Shown here piece after piece: positions 7,889 through 17,684 of a stretch of 64,000 nt of DNA. The DNA comes from Massilia sp. Root351 (lineage in GTDB: Bacteria; Pseudomonadota; Gammaproteobacteria; Burkholderiales; Burkholderiaceae_D). Under the pieces are notes generated by a model, which ran no database searches, was not told the DNA's origin, and saw only the letters and a program-made list of their open reading frames with translations. Made by a program: the position numbers and the translations under genes. Numbering within the stretch: position 1 is the stretch's first letter; every line of letters begins with the position of its first letter. The stretch covers positions 81,708 through 145,707 of the forward strand of contig NZ_LMDJ01000007.1 of assembly GCF_001425045.1 (NCBI RefSeq), written 5' to 3'.

Positions 7889-9952
7889 TCAGAAACTCTG
7901 CGTGAGCATCAGCCGGAAGGAGCGCGATTCGACCGGATGGAAATGGACGTCGTCCACCGGCTGGGTTTCGCCCTTGAGCTGCGAGGCATAGTAGTAATCG
8001 ATGGCCGATACGCGGCGCTTGGCCAGGTTGAACCCTTCCAGTTCGAGCTGCAGGCCGCCGGCGAATTTGTAGCCGATGCGGCCGTTCAGCGTCTGGCTGG
8101 CGCGCGAGCGCACGCTGTTGTCCTCGGTGAGCGGGCGCGGACCGAAGTAGCGCAGGCGCAGCGCGCCGGACCAGGGCCCCAGCTTGTCCAGCGTGAGCGC
8201 CAGCTGGGCCACGCCTTCCACCGCGCCGGGAAGGTAGGCCGCGCCGGCCGCGGCGCCACGGCTGCGGGCGCGCGCGAAGGCGATGTCGGCGTCCACGCTG
8301 AGCCACTTGAAGGGCTTGTAGTAATTGGAGAATTCCACGCCGTAGCGGCGGCTGGGCTCTCCCGCTTCGGTGGCGCCGGCGTCGCCCACGTAGCTCAGCT
8401 CCGAGCCGAAGTCCAGCCGGTACACCGACAGCGAAGACTGCAGGCGCGGCAGCCATTCGCTGCGCAAGCCCAGTTCCATGCCGCGCGAGCGCACCAGCGG
8501 CGCACCGGCTGCCCCTTCGGCCACCACCGCGCCGCGTGCGTCGTTGCTGTGGAAGCCGGTGCCGGCGTTGGCATACAACTCGGTCTGCGCCCAGGGACCG
8601 AAGACGGCGCCCAGGCTGGGACTCAGCAGGCGGTCGCTGGCGCGCGCGGCGGGATGCGCCAGCGCCGAGGCGCTGCCCGGCTGCGTGGGCCGCACGTCGA
8701 AGCGGTAGCCGTCGGCGCGCAGGCCGGCCGTGGTGCGCAGCAGCGGCGTCCAGCGCGTGCTGTTTTCCACGTACAGGCCCAGGCTGGACTCGACGATGTG
8801 GTCGGCGCGCGTGGCGGCGATAGCCTGGCGCGCCACTGTCTTGTATAAGCCGTTGAAGATATTGTCGTGCTGCAGCTGCAGGCCGGCGGTGGTGATGGAG
8901 CTGGCCTCGCCGATGTGCGCATGCCAGGCGACACTGGCGTCCACGCCGCTGGTGACGCGGCGGTCCGGCTGCGCGAACTGGTCGCCGTTTACCGGGTCGT
9001 CCATGAAGTAGGTGAAGTTCGAGTACAGGTCCAGCTTGTTGGCGATGAGGTAGGCGCTGACCCTGGCGGCGGTGTCCTCGCCGCTGCGCTGCCAGGCGCC
9101 GGACAGGCTGTAGCGCTGCGCCTTGCCGCCGTCGCTGTTGTCGACGCCGTCGTAGCGGCCCAGCAGGCCTTGCTGCACGGCGCGCAGCGGGATCTGGTCG
9201 GTGGCGTTCCAGTCCGCGCTGTAGGCCATGGCGGTGAGATTGAAACCGTTGTTGGCGTAGCCCTGGCTGTAGCGCAGCACGGCGTTCAGCTTGTGGTAAT
9301 CGTCGCCGCGCGTGTAGGGCCCGTCGTTGTGCATCGCTTCCAGCGCGTACAGCACGGCGCCGCTGCGCGCCGGCCCCACCTCGAGCGAGTCCGCCAGCAG
9401 CGCGCGGCGGTAGCCGTTCTGGCCCGCGCTGGCGCTGGCCACGCCGCGCACCAGGCGGTTGGCGTAGACGATGGACGCGGCGCCGGCCGAGGCGAAGTCG
9501 CCTTGCTCGGCGGAGTAGGGACCTTTCTTGTAATCGAGGCGCGCCGCCAGTTCCGGGATCAGGAAATTGAGGTCGGTCCAGCCCTGGCCGTGGGCGTGGC
9601 TGCGCTGGTTGACGGGCATGCCGTCCACGGTGGTGCGCAGGTCGGTGCCGTGGTCCAGGTTGAAGCCGCGCAGGTAGAACTGGTTGGCCTTGCCTTCGCC
9701 GCTGTGCTGGCTGACGATCAGGCCGGGCGTGGCCTCCAGCAGTTCGCCGGGCCGGTAGGTGGTGCGCGCGGCCAGCTGCTGCTGCGTCACGCTGCCGTCG
9801 CCGGCCGCGTCGGCCACGCCCAGCTGGCTGGCGCGCGAGCCGTCGATCAGCACGCGCTGCATCAGCGTGTCGTCGGCACGGGAGGACGGGAGGGCCAGCA
9901 GGGAACACAGCGCGGCGGCCAGCGCGGACGGGATCGGATGGAGTTTCAGCAT
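7889..9952 (-). CDS. TonB-dependent outer-membrane receptor
   Basis: The product is about 687 residues. The ATG at 9952 gives a clean signal peptide (MLKLHPIPSALAAALCSLLALPSSRA). The plug domain follows, with RPGELLEATPGLIVSQHSGEG, FYLRGFNLDHGTDLRTTVDGMPVN and GPYSAEQGDFASAGA, then a beta-barrel ending in the terminal-Phe sorting signal FRLMLTQSF. These receptors import chelated metals, vitamins or sugars using TonB energy. The His/Gly-rich plug loop RSHAHGQGWTDLNFLIPE is common in receptors of undefined specificity. No TonB, heme or siderophore gene is adjacent, so the ligand is unknown. An in-frame ATG 12 codons upstream would spoil the signal peptide. Confidence 0.9.
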   Translation of the reverse strand: MLKLHPIPSALAAALCSLLALPSSRADDTLMQRVLIDGSRASQLGVADAAGDGSVTQQQLAARTTYRPGELLEATPGLIVSQHSGEGKANQFYLRGFNLDHGTDLRTTVDGMPVNQRSHAHGQGWTDLNFLIPELAARLDYKKGPYSAEQGDFASAGAASIVYANRLVRGVASASAGQNGYRRALLADSLEVGPARSGAVLYALEAMHNDGPYTRGDDYHKLNAVLRYSQGYANNGFNLTAMAYSADWNATDQIPLRAVQQGLLGRYDGVDNSDGGKAQRYSLSGAWQRSGEDTAARVSAYLIANKLDLYSNFTYFMDDPVNGDQFAQPDRRVTSGVDASVAWHAHIGEASSITTAGLQLQHDNIFNGLYKTVARQAIAATRADHIVESSLGLYVENSTRWTPLLRTTAGLRADGYRFDVRPTQPGSASALAHPAARASDRLLSPSLGAVFGPWAQTELYANAGTGFHSNDARGAVVAEGAAGAPLVRSRGMELGLRSEWLPRLQSSLSVYRLDFGSELSYVGDAGATEAGEPSRRYGVEFSNYYKPFKWLSVDADIAFARARSRGAAAGAAYLPGAVEGVAQLALTLDKLGPWSGALRLRYFGPRPLTEDNSVRSRASQTLNGRIGYKFAGGLQLELEGFNLAKRRVSAIDYYYASQLKGETQPVDDVHFHPVESRSFRLMLTQSF

Positions 9953-9997
9953 GGCGGGCAGTATAGCCGTCGCCGTGCGGGCGTGCACGACCTCACG

Positions 9998-11452
9998 CTA
10001 CTGCGCGGCAGACGGTTCGATGGGCTTGAGCACGTGCTCCAGGTCGGGCTGGTCCAGCCGGGTGATGTAGGGCCAGGGCGTGCCGTTGATGTCGAGGAAG
10101 GTGCGGGCGTCGTCGCGGTAGCGGGGGCCGGGCTGGAAGGCGCGCGCCAGTTCGAACAGCGGCGTGGCGGCGCCGGCCAGCAGCAGCGCCAGCAGCGTGC
10201 CCATCAGGCCTTTGCGCAGCCGCTTGTGCGGGCCGGGGCGGTCCAGCGCGGCGATCGCGGCCAGCATCAGGACGGTGAGCGCGGGGATGGCCGCTTGCGT
10301 GGCCAGTTCGTTGTGCGGGCCGAAGCGCAGCAGCGGCAGCAGGGCCAGTTCCAGCAGCGCCAGCGCGAGCAGCGCCGAGCGCTGCCCCAGGGCCAGCAGC
10401 ACCAGCGCGAGCAGGCCCCATTCAAGTGCGGCGAACAGGGCGTAGCGCGCGCCCTCGGCGGCCAACTCCGCGCCGGGCAGCACGGCGAACGGACCCAGCG
10501 CGCCGGCGCTGAGCAAGCGCGCCAGCACCAGCAGCGCCGGCACGACGGCCCAGCAGGCGGGGCCGGCCAGTTCCTGTTGCACGGCGGACGCGGGCATGCG
10601 GCGCGCCACGCTCCACAGCAGCAGCGGCGCAGCGCCCAGCGCGGCCAGCGGCGACCAGCACGCGATGCCCAGCAACAGCAGCGCGGCGGCAGGCGCGCCC
10701 AGGCCCTGGGCGCGGTGGCGCCAGACGATCACGGCCAGCAGCCAGGCCGGCAGGGCGTGGTTGGGCGACCAGAACAGCAGCGTGGTCTGCGACGCGTATT
10801 GGTAGGCGCCGGCCCAGCTTTCCAGATGCTGGGCGTAGGCGGGCAGGCCGGGCTGGCGCAGCAGCCAGCCGGCCAGGTCCATGCCGCTGAACAGCACGGC
10901 CACCGCCATGGCCAGCATCCAGCCGTTCTGCCGCCGCGCGCTGTTGGCGCCCACCAGCAGCGCCAGGAACAGCGCGGCGCCGCCCGCGGTCCAGAACCAC
11001 AGCGCCAGGCGGGCGCCGTCCAGATTGCTCAGTTTGCCCGCCAGCGCAGGCAGCAGGTAGTAGCCCGGCGCGCTGCGCAGCAGCAGCGGCGCGCCGTCCT
11101 GGCCGGCGTAGACCACCGGCCAGGGCAGCGCCACCAGGTCGCGCAGCACCGCCATGCGGATGAGCCAGCTGGGGTTCAGGTGCAGGCCGCCGGCCAGCCC
11201 GGCCAGGATGGTCCACATGACGGCCACCGCCATCACCGCGCCCCGCTCCGGCCGGCTCAGGCCAGGCACGCCGCGCCGGCGGTCGCGCCAGCACGGCCAC
11301 AGGGTCAGCGCCAGCGGCGCGGTGACGGCCAGCGCATAGGGCAGCCACAGCCAGCCGAACAGGAAGACTGGCAACGGCAGGCACAGGTAGCCGATCGCCA
11401 GCATCTCCAGGCGGTCCAGCTGGCGCAGCGGGTTGGGCGGCGGACCATGCAT
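9998..11452 (-). CDS. polytopic membrane protein of unknown function
   Basis: The product is 484 residues, with at least ten hydrophobic helices spread along its length (for example LAIGYLCLPLPVFLFGWLWLP, AAALFLALLVGAN, ALVLLALGQRSALLALALLELALLPLL). The C-terminal tail, ending YRDDARTFLDINGTPWPYITRLDQPDLEHVLKPIEPS, is soluble. The overall plan resembles GT-C-type glycosyltransferase or mannosyltransferase-like membrane proteins, but no catalytic motif could be assigned. The ATG at 11452 follows GAGGGG at 9 bases; an upstream TTG at 11497 is less likely. It is encoded 45 bases upstream of the TonB receptor on the same strand. Confidence 0.75.
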   Translation of the reverse strand: MHGPPPNPLRQLDRLEMLAIGYLCLPLPVFLFGWLWLPYALAVTAPLALTLWPCWRDRRRGVPGLSRPERGAVMAVAVMWTILAGLAGGLHLNPSWLIRMAVLRDLVALPWPVVYAGQDGAPLLLRSAPGYYLLPALAGKLSNLDGARLALWFWTAGGAALFLALLVGANSARRQNGWMLAMAVAVLFSGMDLAGWLLRQPGLPAYAQHLESWAGAYQYASQTTLLFWSPNHALPAWLLAVIVWRHRAQGLGAPAAALLLLGIACWSPLAALGAAPLLLWSVARRMPASAVQQELAGPACWAVVPALLVLARLLSAGALGPFAVLPGAELAAEGARYALFAALEWGLLALVLLALGQRSALLALALLELALLPLLRFGPHNELATQAAIPALTVLMLAAIAALDRPGPHKRLRKGLMGTLLALLLAGAATPLFELARAFQPGPRYRDDARTFLDINGTPWPYITRLDQPDLEHVLKPIEPSAAQ

Positions 11453-11539
11453 GCAGCGTGTCCCCTCATCGGTGTCGATGGGCGTACCATATCGCAATTC
11501 CTGCGCGATGGCAAATAGGCAATTAATTCTTGCCGGGGG

Positions 11540-13442
11540 CTAGCGCAGTTTTTTGATGATGTCCGATAAGCGGTAGGGTTTGCCGATGAACTCGAACTGG
11601 GCGAGGTCCTCCTTTTGCTCGCTGAGCGCGGCCGCCATGTAGCCGGAGGACAGGATGATTTTCATTTCCGGCCGCAATTGCCGCGCCGCCTTGGCCAGTT
11701 GCACGCCGGTGATGCCGGGCATGACCACGTCGCTGAACAGGATGCGCAGATCGGGCGTGCGATGCAGGATGTCGAGCGCTTCGGTGCCGTTGTTGGCGGA
11801 CAGCACTTCGTAGCCCAGGCTGCTGAACAGCTGGGCGGTGATGTCGAGCACGTCGAACTGGTCGTCCACCAGCAGCACTTTCTCGGCCGCCTCGTGGTGG
11901 CAGCCGCCGTCGCCGTCGCTGGCCGCGGCGAGCGCCGGGAACAGCAGCGTGATGTCCGTGCCCTGGCCGGGCTGCGAGGCGATGCGCAAGTCGCCCTTGG
12001 CCTGCTGCACCGTGCCGTACACCTGGCTCAGCCCCAGCCCGGTGCCCTTGCCGACTTCCTTGGTGGTGAAAAACGGCTCCACCGCGCGCGCAATGATCTC
12101 CGGCGGCATGCCGCAGCCGTTGTCGCGCACGCTCAGGCACACATAGTTGCCGGCCGGCAGCGCGCCGCCTTCGGGCTCGCTGCGCAGACTGGAGGCAATC
12201 ACGATGGTGCCGGTGTCGCCAATGGCATCGCGCGCGTTGACCACCAGGTTGAGCACGGCCGACTCCAGCTGCGGCACGTCGGCCATGATCTCTGGCAGGC
12301 CGGGCGTGAGCTGCAGTTGCAGCTGCATCGAGCTTTTCACGGCGCGCCGCAGCACCGCCTCAAACGAGTCGATGACGCGGTTGACGCGCACGCGCTCGGG
12401 CTGGAAGGGCTGCTGGCGGGCGAAGGTCAGCAGCTGCTGGGTCAGCGTGGCGCCGCGGCTGGCGGCGCGCGTCATGCTGTCGATGGTCTTGACCTGGACG
12501 GTGCGGTCGCCGGTGTTGCGCAGGATGTCCAGGCCGTTGCTGATCACGTTCAGCAGGTTGTTGAAATCGTGCGCCAGGCCGCCGGTGAGCTGGCCGATCG
12601 ATTCCAGCTTTTGCGACTGGAACAGCGCTTCCTTGGTGCGCGCCAGCGCTTCCTCGGCCGCGCGGCGCTCGGTGACGTCGCGCGTCACCTTGGCGTAGCC
12701 CATCAGCCCGCCCATCGAGTCGGTGATCGGATCGATCACCACGTGCGCCCAGAAGCGGCTGCCGTCCTTGCGCACGCGCCAGCCCTCGCGCTCGAAGCGG
12801 CCCTCGCGCCGCGCGGTGGCCAGCGCGTACATGGGCAGGCCGGCGGCCCGGTCTTCCTCGGTGTAGAAGCGTTCGAAATGGGTGCCGACCACGTCGTCCG
12901 AGTCGTAACCCTTGATGCGGCGCGCGCCCTCGTTCCAGTTGGTCACCAGGCCCTCCGGCGACAGCATGTAGATCGCGTAGTCGGTCACGCCCTGCACCAG
13001 CAGGCGGAAACGCTCCTCGCTGGCGTGCAGCGCTTCCTGCTCCCTGCGGCGGTCGGTAATGTCGCGCGTGATCTTGGCGTAGCCCAGCAGCACGCCGTCA
13101 TGGTCGCGGATCGGGTCCAGCACCACGCTGGCCCAGAAGCGCGTGCCGTCCTTGCGCACGCGCCAGCCTTCGTCCTCGAAGCGGCCGGTGTCGCGCGCTG
13201 CCGCCAGCGCAAGTGCGGGGCGGCCGGCGGCGCAGTCCTCGGCCGAGTAAAAGCGCGAGAAGGGCTACCGCGAGGATCTCGTCCTCGCGGTAGCCCTTGA
13301 AGCGCTGCGCCCCGGCGTTCCAGCTCGTGACGATCCCTTCCGGCGACAGCGTGTAAATGGCGTAGTCGGTGATGCTGGAAATAAACAGCCGCAGGCGTTC
13401 TGCTTCAATGGCGCTGCTCGGGCTGGGACTGGTTACGCTCAT
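11540..13442 (-). pseudogene. PAS-PAS-histidine kinase-receiver, disrupted by +1 frameshift in PAS1
   Basis: The gene reads from ATG 13442 (MSVTSPSPSSAIEAERLRLF) into a PAS domain, SSITDYAIYTLSPEGIVTSWN-AGAQRFKGYREDEILA. It then shifts frame. The expected continuation, FSRFYSAEDCAAGRPALALAAARD and so on, lies in the next frame, after a TAG that the same lesion creates (CTA at 13265-13267 on the plus strand). The rest is intact: PAS2 (TDYAIYMLSPEGLVTNWN), HisKA with GGLAHDFNNLLNVISNG, HATPase and a C-terminal receiver (ILFSDVVMPGITG). The break falls exactly in a perfect 17-bp inverted repeat. Either the allele is dead, or a truncated kinase starts at an internal GTG (13159), or the repeat is a sequencing artefact. 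PAS2 shows what PAS1 should look like. Confidence 0.8.
13260..13298. repeat. perfect 17-bp inverted repeat at the frameshift site
   Basis: The arms AAGGGCTACCGCGAGGA (13260-13276) and its exact reverse complement (13282-13298) are separated by TCTCG. One arm is the native coding sequence for KGYRED. The other replaces the codons that should follow EIL in the PAS domain and adds one net base. A single template switch during replication, using the first arm as template, would produce this. Confidence 0.9.
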
Positions 13443-13569
13443 GTACGGGTTCCGCGGCGGCCCTGCCGCGCAATGGACAGATTGATAAGGTAGTCCATTG
13501 TAAGGCGGAAGCACGCCGGATGCGCATTGGGGAGCGCTCTACGGTGCTGTCCAGGACACTGTGTTGCAG

Positions 13570-14085
13570 CTACGGCAGCGCCTGTTGCGCTGTGGCGGCG
13601 GAGAAGGTCAGCGACCGGGCGGCCGGCCCGGAGGGGGCGGCGGCGACGTTGACGGTGTTGAGCTGGCCGGGGATGAAGTCGGACAGCACCAGGTGGCGCA
13701 GCACGGCGCCGGGCGGCAGCACGGTCTGCGGCAGTTCCTGGTAGATGGTGACGTTGGCGGCGTCGGCCTGCACGCCTATCCATTGCAGCGGCAGGCGCTT
13801 GCCGCCGGCGGTGATGCTGAACTGCCGTTCGATGTAGCGCCGCAACACGGCCTGGTCCTCGGGCTGGCCCAGGTCGAACTGGCGCTGGTACAGATTGGCC
13901 AGCAGCGCCTCCACGTCGTGCGCGGTGTAGGTGTGCACGATCTCGGTGCTGCCGGTATTGGCGTTGTAGCTGATGTCGGTGATGCCCATGTGGTAGTTGT
14001 GGGCCGCCGCCGGGCCGTGCAGCGCCGCGCCGCCGAACAGCAGCGCGGCGCACAGCGCCAGCCGCTTAACGCCGCCGCGCATCAT
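13570..14085 (-). CDS. DUF6702 family protein, exported
   Basis: The product is 171 residues with a signal peptide (RLALCAALLFGGAALHGPAAA) followed by HNYHMGITDISYNANTGSTEIVHTYTAHDVEALL. This is the short beta-rich DUF6702 pattern of small periplasmic proteins. The ATG overlaps the TGA of the upstream M1 peptidase gene (ATGA), so translation is coupled. Families of this type are repeatedly found beside M1 aminopeptidases, which suggests a shared envelope role, but the activity is unknown. The gene lies 127 bases before the start of the disrupted kinase on the same strand. Confidence 0.75.
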   Translation of the reverse strand: MMRGGVKRLALCAALLFGGAALHGPAAAHNYHMGITDISYNANTGSTEIVHTYTAHDVEALLANLYQRQFDLGQPEDQAVLRRYIERQFSITAGGKRLPLQWIGVQADAANVTIYQELPQTVLPPGAVLRHLVLSDFIPGQLNTVNVAAAPSGPAARSLTFSAATAQQALP

Positions 14086-16481
14086 TTTTTCGGCTCGCCC
14101 TTGGGTTCACCTTTGACTTCGCCTGCTTCAGTCCTGGCATCCTTGCCCTTCAGCGGTGTGTTGTAGTCCTTCATCATGTCCTCGCGGCCCTGTTCCTGCT
14201 TGTACAGTTCCATGCGCGATGGCGTGACCTTGCGCGGCCAGCCGTTGTTGCTGGTGTCGATGTCGGCGGTTTCCCAGTTCGGGTCCTGCGTCAGGCCCAC
14301 CATCGGCTCGTCGGTGACGATGACCTTGGTGATCTTCTTGGGCGAGTAGCGCCATACTTCGGCCGGCACCCGCTCGACATACTTCTTGCCGCTCTTGAGC
14401 TCGATCTGCAGGATCAGCGGCATGACCAGCCCGCCGACGTTGGAGAAGTCCACCAGGTACAGGTGCTTGCCCTGTTCCAGCAGCTTCTTCTCCCACGGCT
14501 CCAGCTTCTCGATGGCTTCGGCGTAGCTGTTGCGGTCCTTGTTGGTGACGGTGAAGTCGTCGTGCGCGTTATAGAAGTCCTTCAGCTCGGGATGCGCGTC
14601 GGTGCGGCGCGGCATGCCCTTGTTCTTGATGCTGGTGACCGATTCCGGCTCGGCGGCTTTCTGCGCCTTCTTCCAGGCCTTCTCGGTCTCCGGGTTCTTG
14701 GTGCTCACGCCCACTTCGCTGATGCCGTCCACGCTGATGTCGACCGCGTCGGTGGTGTAGAACCAGCCGCGCCAGAACCAGTCGAGGTCGGTGCCCGAGG
14801 CGTCTTCCATGGTACGGAAGAAGTCGGCCGGGGTAGGGCGTTTGAATTTCCAGCGCCGGCCGTATTCGCGGAAGGCGTGGTCGAACAGCTCGCGGCCGAG
14901 AATGGTTTCGCGCAGGATGTTGAGCGCCGTGGCCGGCTTGGCGTAGGCGTTGTTGCCGAACTGTAGCAGCGACTCCGAGTTCGTCATGATGGGCACCTGG
15001 TTGCGGCTGCGCATGTAGTCGACGATGGCGCGCGGTTCGCCGCGCGTCTGCGGATAGTTCTCTTCCCACGCCTGCTCGGCCAGGTATTGCACGAAGGTGT
15101 TCAGGCCTTCATCCATCCAGGTCCACTGGCGCTCGTCGGAGTTGACGATCATCGGGAAGTAGTTGTGGCCCACTTCGTGGATGATGACGCCGATCAGGCC
15201 GTACTTGGAGCGCTTGGAATAGGTGATCTCGCCGGTTTTCTTGTCCTTCACCGGGCGCGGGCCATTGAAGGAGATCATCGGGTATTCCATGCCGCCCACC
15301 GGGCCGTTGACCGAGATCGCGGTCGGGTAGGGGTAGTCGAAGCTGTACTTGTTGTACTGCTCGATGGTGTGCACGATGGCCTGCGTGGAGTACTTCTCCC
15401 ACAACGGGTTGCCTTCCTTCGGATAGTAGGACATGGCCATGACGTTGGTGCCGTCCTTCTTGTAGCCTTGCGCGTCCCAGATGAACTTGCGGCTGGAGGC
15501 CCAGGCGAAGTCGCGCACGTTCCTGGCCTTGAAGTGCCAGGTCTTGGTGGCGGTGCTGACCGATTTCTCGGCCGCTTCCGCTTCGGCCTGGGTCACGATG
15601 ACCACCGGCTTGTCGCTGGTGCGGGCGCGCGCCAGGCGGTCGCGCTGGGCCGGGCTGAGCACCTGTTCCGGGTTGAGCAGCTCGCCGGTGCTGGCCACCA
15701 CGTGGTCGGCCGGTACGGTCAGGCTCACGTCGTAGTCGCCGAATTCCAGCGTGAACTCGCCGGAGCCGATGAACTGCTTGTGCTGCCAGCCGGCCACGTC
15801 GTAGTAGGCGGCCATGCGCGGGAACCACTGCGCCACTTCGAACAGGGCGTTCTTGTCCTGCTCGAAGTACTCGTAGCCGGCGCGCCCGCCCAGCACTTTC
15901 TGCTCGTTGATGTTGTACTGCCAGTCGATGGCGAAGCTGAACTTCTCGCCCGGCTTGAGCGGGGTGGGCAGGTCGATCCGCATCATGGTCTGGTTGATGG
16001 CGTATTTCAGCGGCTGGCCGGCGGCGGTTTTCACGGCGCCGATCTTGAAGCCGCCGTCGAACTCGCGCCCGGCCAGGATGCCGCGCATGCCTTCGAACTT
16101 CATGCCGTCCTCGGCGCCCTTGGCGCGGGTCCAGGCTTCGCGCGAGGGCGCGGTGAGCATGCGGCGCGCATCGGAGTCCGGCTTGTAGATGTTCTGGTCC
16201 AGCTGCACCCACAGGTAGTGCAGGGTGTCGGGCGAGTTGTTGTGGTAGGTGACCTGGCCGCTGCCGGTGATGGCGCGCTTGGCCTCGTCCAGGGAAGCGC
16301 GCAGGGTGTAGTCGGCGCGCTGCTGCCAGTAGGCGTGGCCGGGCGCGCCGGAGGCGGTGCGGTAGGGCGTGGCGGTCGGCAGCAGCTCGTCGAGCTGGCG
16401 GAATTTGTCGTCGAAGGCATCGGCGGCATGGGCCGATAAGGAGAGGCACAGTGCTGCAATACTGATCGGCAAACGCTTCAT
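14082..16481 (-). CDS. M1 family zinc metallopeptidase, exported
   Basis: The product is 799 residues with an N-terminal signal peptide ending SAHAADAF. The gluzincin motif is complete: H435-E-V-G-H439, 18 residues, then E458 in RQWTWMDEGLNTF. The upstream GxMEN-type exopeptidase loop appears as GPVGGMEYPMISFNG. Domain order is an N-terminal beta-saddle, the thermolysin-like catalytic domain, and a C-terminal region with a charged tail rich in Lys and Glu. GMEYP in place of GAMEN is typical of this bacterial subgroup. It should act as a periplasmic aminopeptidase. It is translationally coupled to the downstream DUF6702 gene. Confidence 0.92.
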   Translation of the reverse strand: MKRLPISIAALCLSLSAHAADAFDDKFRQLDELLPTATPYRTASGAPGHAYWQQRADYTLRASLDEAKRAITGSGQVTYHNNSPDTLHYLWVQLDQNIYKPDSDARRMLTAPSREAWTRAKGAEDGMKFEGMRGILAGREFDGGFKIGAVKTAAGQPLKYAINQTMMRIDLPTPLKPGEKFSFAIDWQYNINEQKVLGGRAGYEYFEQDKNALFEVAQWFPRMAAYYDVAGWQHKQFIGSGEFTLEFGDYDVSLTVPADHVVASTGELLNPEQVLSPAQRDRLARARTSDKPVVIVTQAEAEAAEKSVSTATKTWHFKARNVRDFAWASSRKFIWDAQGYKKDGTNVMAMSYYPKEGNPLWEKYSTQAIVHTIEQYNKYSFDYPYPTAISVNGPVGGMEYPMISFNGPRPVKDKKTGEITYSKRSKYGLIGVIIHEVGHNYFPMIVNSDERQWTWMDEGLNTFVQYLAEQAWEENYPQTRGEPRAIVDYMRSRNQVPIMTNSESLLQFGNNAYAKPATALNILRETILGRELFDHAFREYGRRWKFKRPTPADFFRTMEDASGTDLDWFWRGWFYTTDAVDISVDGISEVGVSTKNPETEKAWKKAQKAAEPESVTSIKNKGMPRRTDAHPELKDFYNAHDDFTVTNKDRNSYAEAIEKLEPWEKKLLEQGKHLYLVDFSNVGGLVMPLILQIELKSGKKYVERVPAEVWRYSPKKITKVIVTDEPMVGLTQDPNWETADIDTSNNGWPRKVTPSRMELYKQEQGREDMMKDYNTPLKGKDARTEAGEVKGEPKGEPKK

Positions 16482-17063
16482 CTTCCGCTATCCCTGTTTT
16501 CTAAAGAAAAAGTTAAGCGGCAATTCTACTCAAGCAATTGTTTGTCCAGCTGTGTTCATTTGTAAATTACTTGATACATTGCGCGTCAAGCCAGGGCGAA
16601 GGTGGCGGAGCTCCGCTGCGCAGCCTGGCTGAGCTGTCTGGTGGGTATGGTGGTGCTCAGGTGGTAGTCTGCCGGGATGCGCAAATGGCCGATTGCCAAC
16701 AGCGCGTTGCCGATAGCGAGCGAATGTGATCGCAGCAGCTGTGGCACCTGAGGGGAGGGCTTACTTAACTGAGCTATGAGCTGATTGTGACGCCCCCGGC
16801 CATGACTCGGCACGCCGGGGACCGGCACCGCCGGCGAATAGCACGCGGATATCTCCGGCGGCCCCGCGAGCGTCAGGTTTAGTTCATGAACGACTTCCTG
16901 GGCGGTGCCAGATGTTGGCTGAAGACTTCGGAATACTGATCAACCGTGGTAGCTGCCGTAGCCACTTCACCCTCCCGCAGGCCGCTGGTCCAGTTCATGT
17001 TACGCCTGCGGGCAGCATCCGGCGGCACCATGGATTTGACGCGCCGCAAGGCGCCGCGCGGGC
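16482..17063. other. gene-poor interval with no recognised gene
   Basis: These 582 bases separate the M1 peptidase start from the MarR gene end. The first part is AT-richer than its surroundings and probably holds the peptidase promoter. The remainder has several short open frames. Two on the minus strand, of about 80 codons (16586-16828) and 39 codons (16879-16998), have no recognisable domain or good ribosome-binding site. The region may be a decayed gene remnant. No tRNA, RNA gene or insertion-sequence end was identified. Confidence 0.5.
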
Positions 17064-17552
17064 TCAGGCGTTTTTCATCAGGCTGTCGCGCAGCGCGGTC
17101 AGCTGTTCTTTCATGTCGACCACCTGGTCCAGCGTGCAGTTGGTGGCGCCAAGGATTTCCGGCGGCAGCTTGGCCGCTTCGTGGCGCAGCGCGTCGCCGT
17201 GGGGACTGAGCGCGATGATCACTTGCCGCTCGTCGTTCGGGCAACGGGTGCGCGTCAGCAGCTCAGCCTGCTCCATGCGCTTGAGTAGCGGCGTCAGCGT
17301 GGCCGAGTCCAGGAACAGGCGCTCGCCCAGTTCCGACACGGTTTGTTCGTTCTTTTCCCACAGCACCATCATCACCAGGTACTGGGAATAGGTCAGGCCC
17401 AGCTTGCGCAGCAGTTTGCGGTACAGCTTGTTCATCGCCAGCGAGGTCGAGTACAGGGCGAAGCACAGCTGGCCGTCCAGGCGCGGCACTGGGCGCGGCG
17501 TGGTGTCGGCGGGGGCGGGCGAGGCGGCGGGGGTGGTCGTAGCGGTATCCAT
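17064..17552 (-). CDS. MarR family regulator, OhrR-like
   Basis: The product is 162 residues with a winged helix: [34 protein letters not shown], then the wing [14 protein letters not shown]. The segment [37 protein letters not shown] places a Cys (residue 30) at the position of the reactive peroxide-sensing Cys of OhrR. The two Tyr that support it are also present. It is expected to repress an organic-hydroperoxide resistance gene and release on oxidation. No ohr gene lies in the window, so it may act only on itself or at a distance. The ATG at 17552 is used; a GTG two codons earlier is possible. An imperfect palindrome ATAGTGCGCTAT lies about 15 bases before the start. Confidence 0.85.
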   Translation of the reverse strand: MDTATTTPAASPAPADTTPRPVPRLDGQLCFALYSTSLAMNKLYRKLLRKLGLTYSQYLVMMVLWEKNEQTVSELGERLFLDSATLTPLLKRMEQAELLTRTRCPNDERQVIIALSPHGDALRHEAAKLPPEILGATNCTLDQVVDMKEQLTALRDSLMKNA

Positions 17553-17684
17553 GCGCACAGTATAGATAGTGCGCTATTTAATTGCAAGCAAACGCTCATA
17601 AAAAAGTTTCGCTTGTCAGTCAATCACGATTTGGCTATGGTGAGAGAGTCCGCTTCCCCAGAAAGCGGCGAGGGGATGAATCAG

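Noticed and set aside
8867..11518. An 883-codon plus-strand frame opposite the TonB receptor and membrane-protein genes
   Set aside because: Composition dominated by Gln, Arg, Gly and Ala with no domain, antisense to two genes with signal peptides and membrane helices.
16586..16828. An 80-codon minus-strand frame in the gene-poor gap
   Set aside because: No ribosome-binding site, no recognisable domain; recorded only as part of the gap description.
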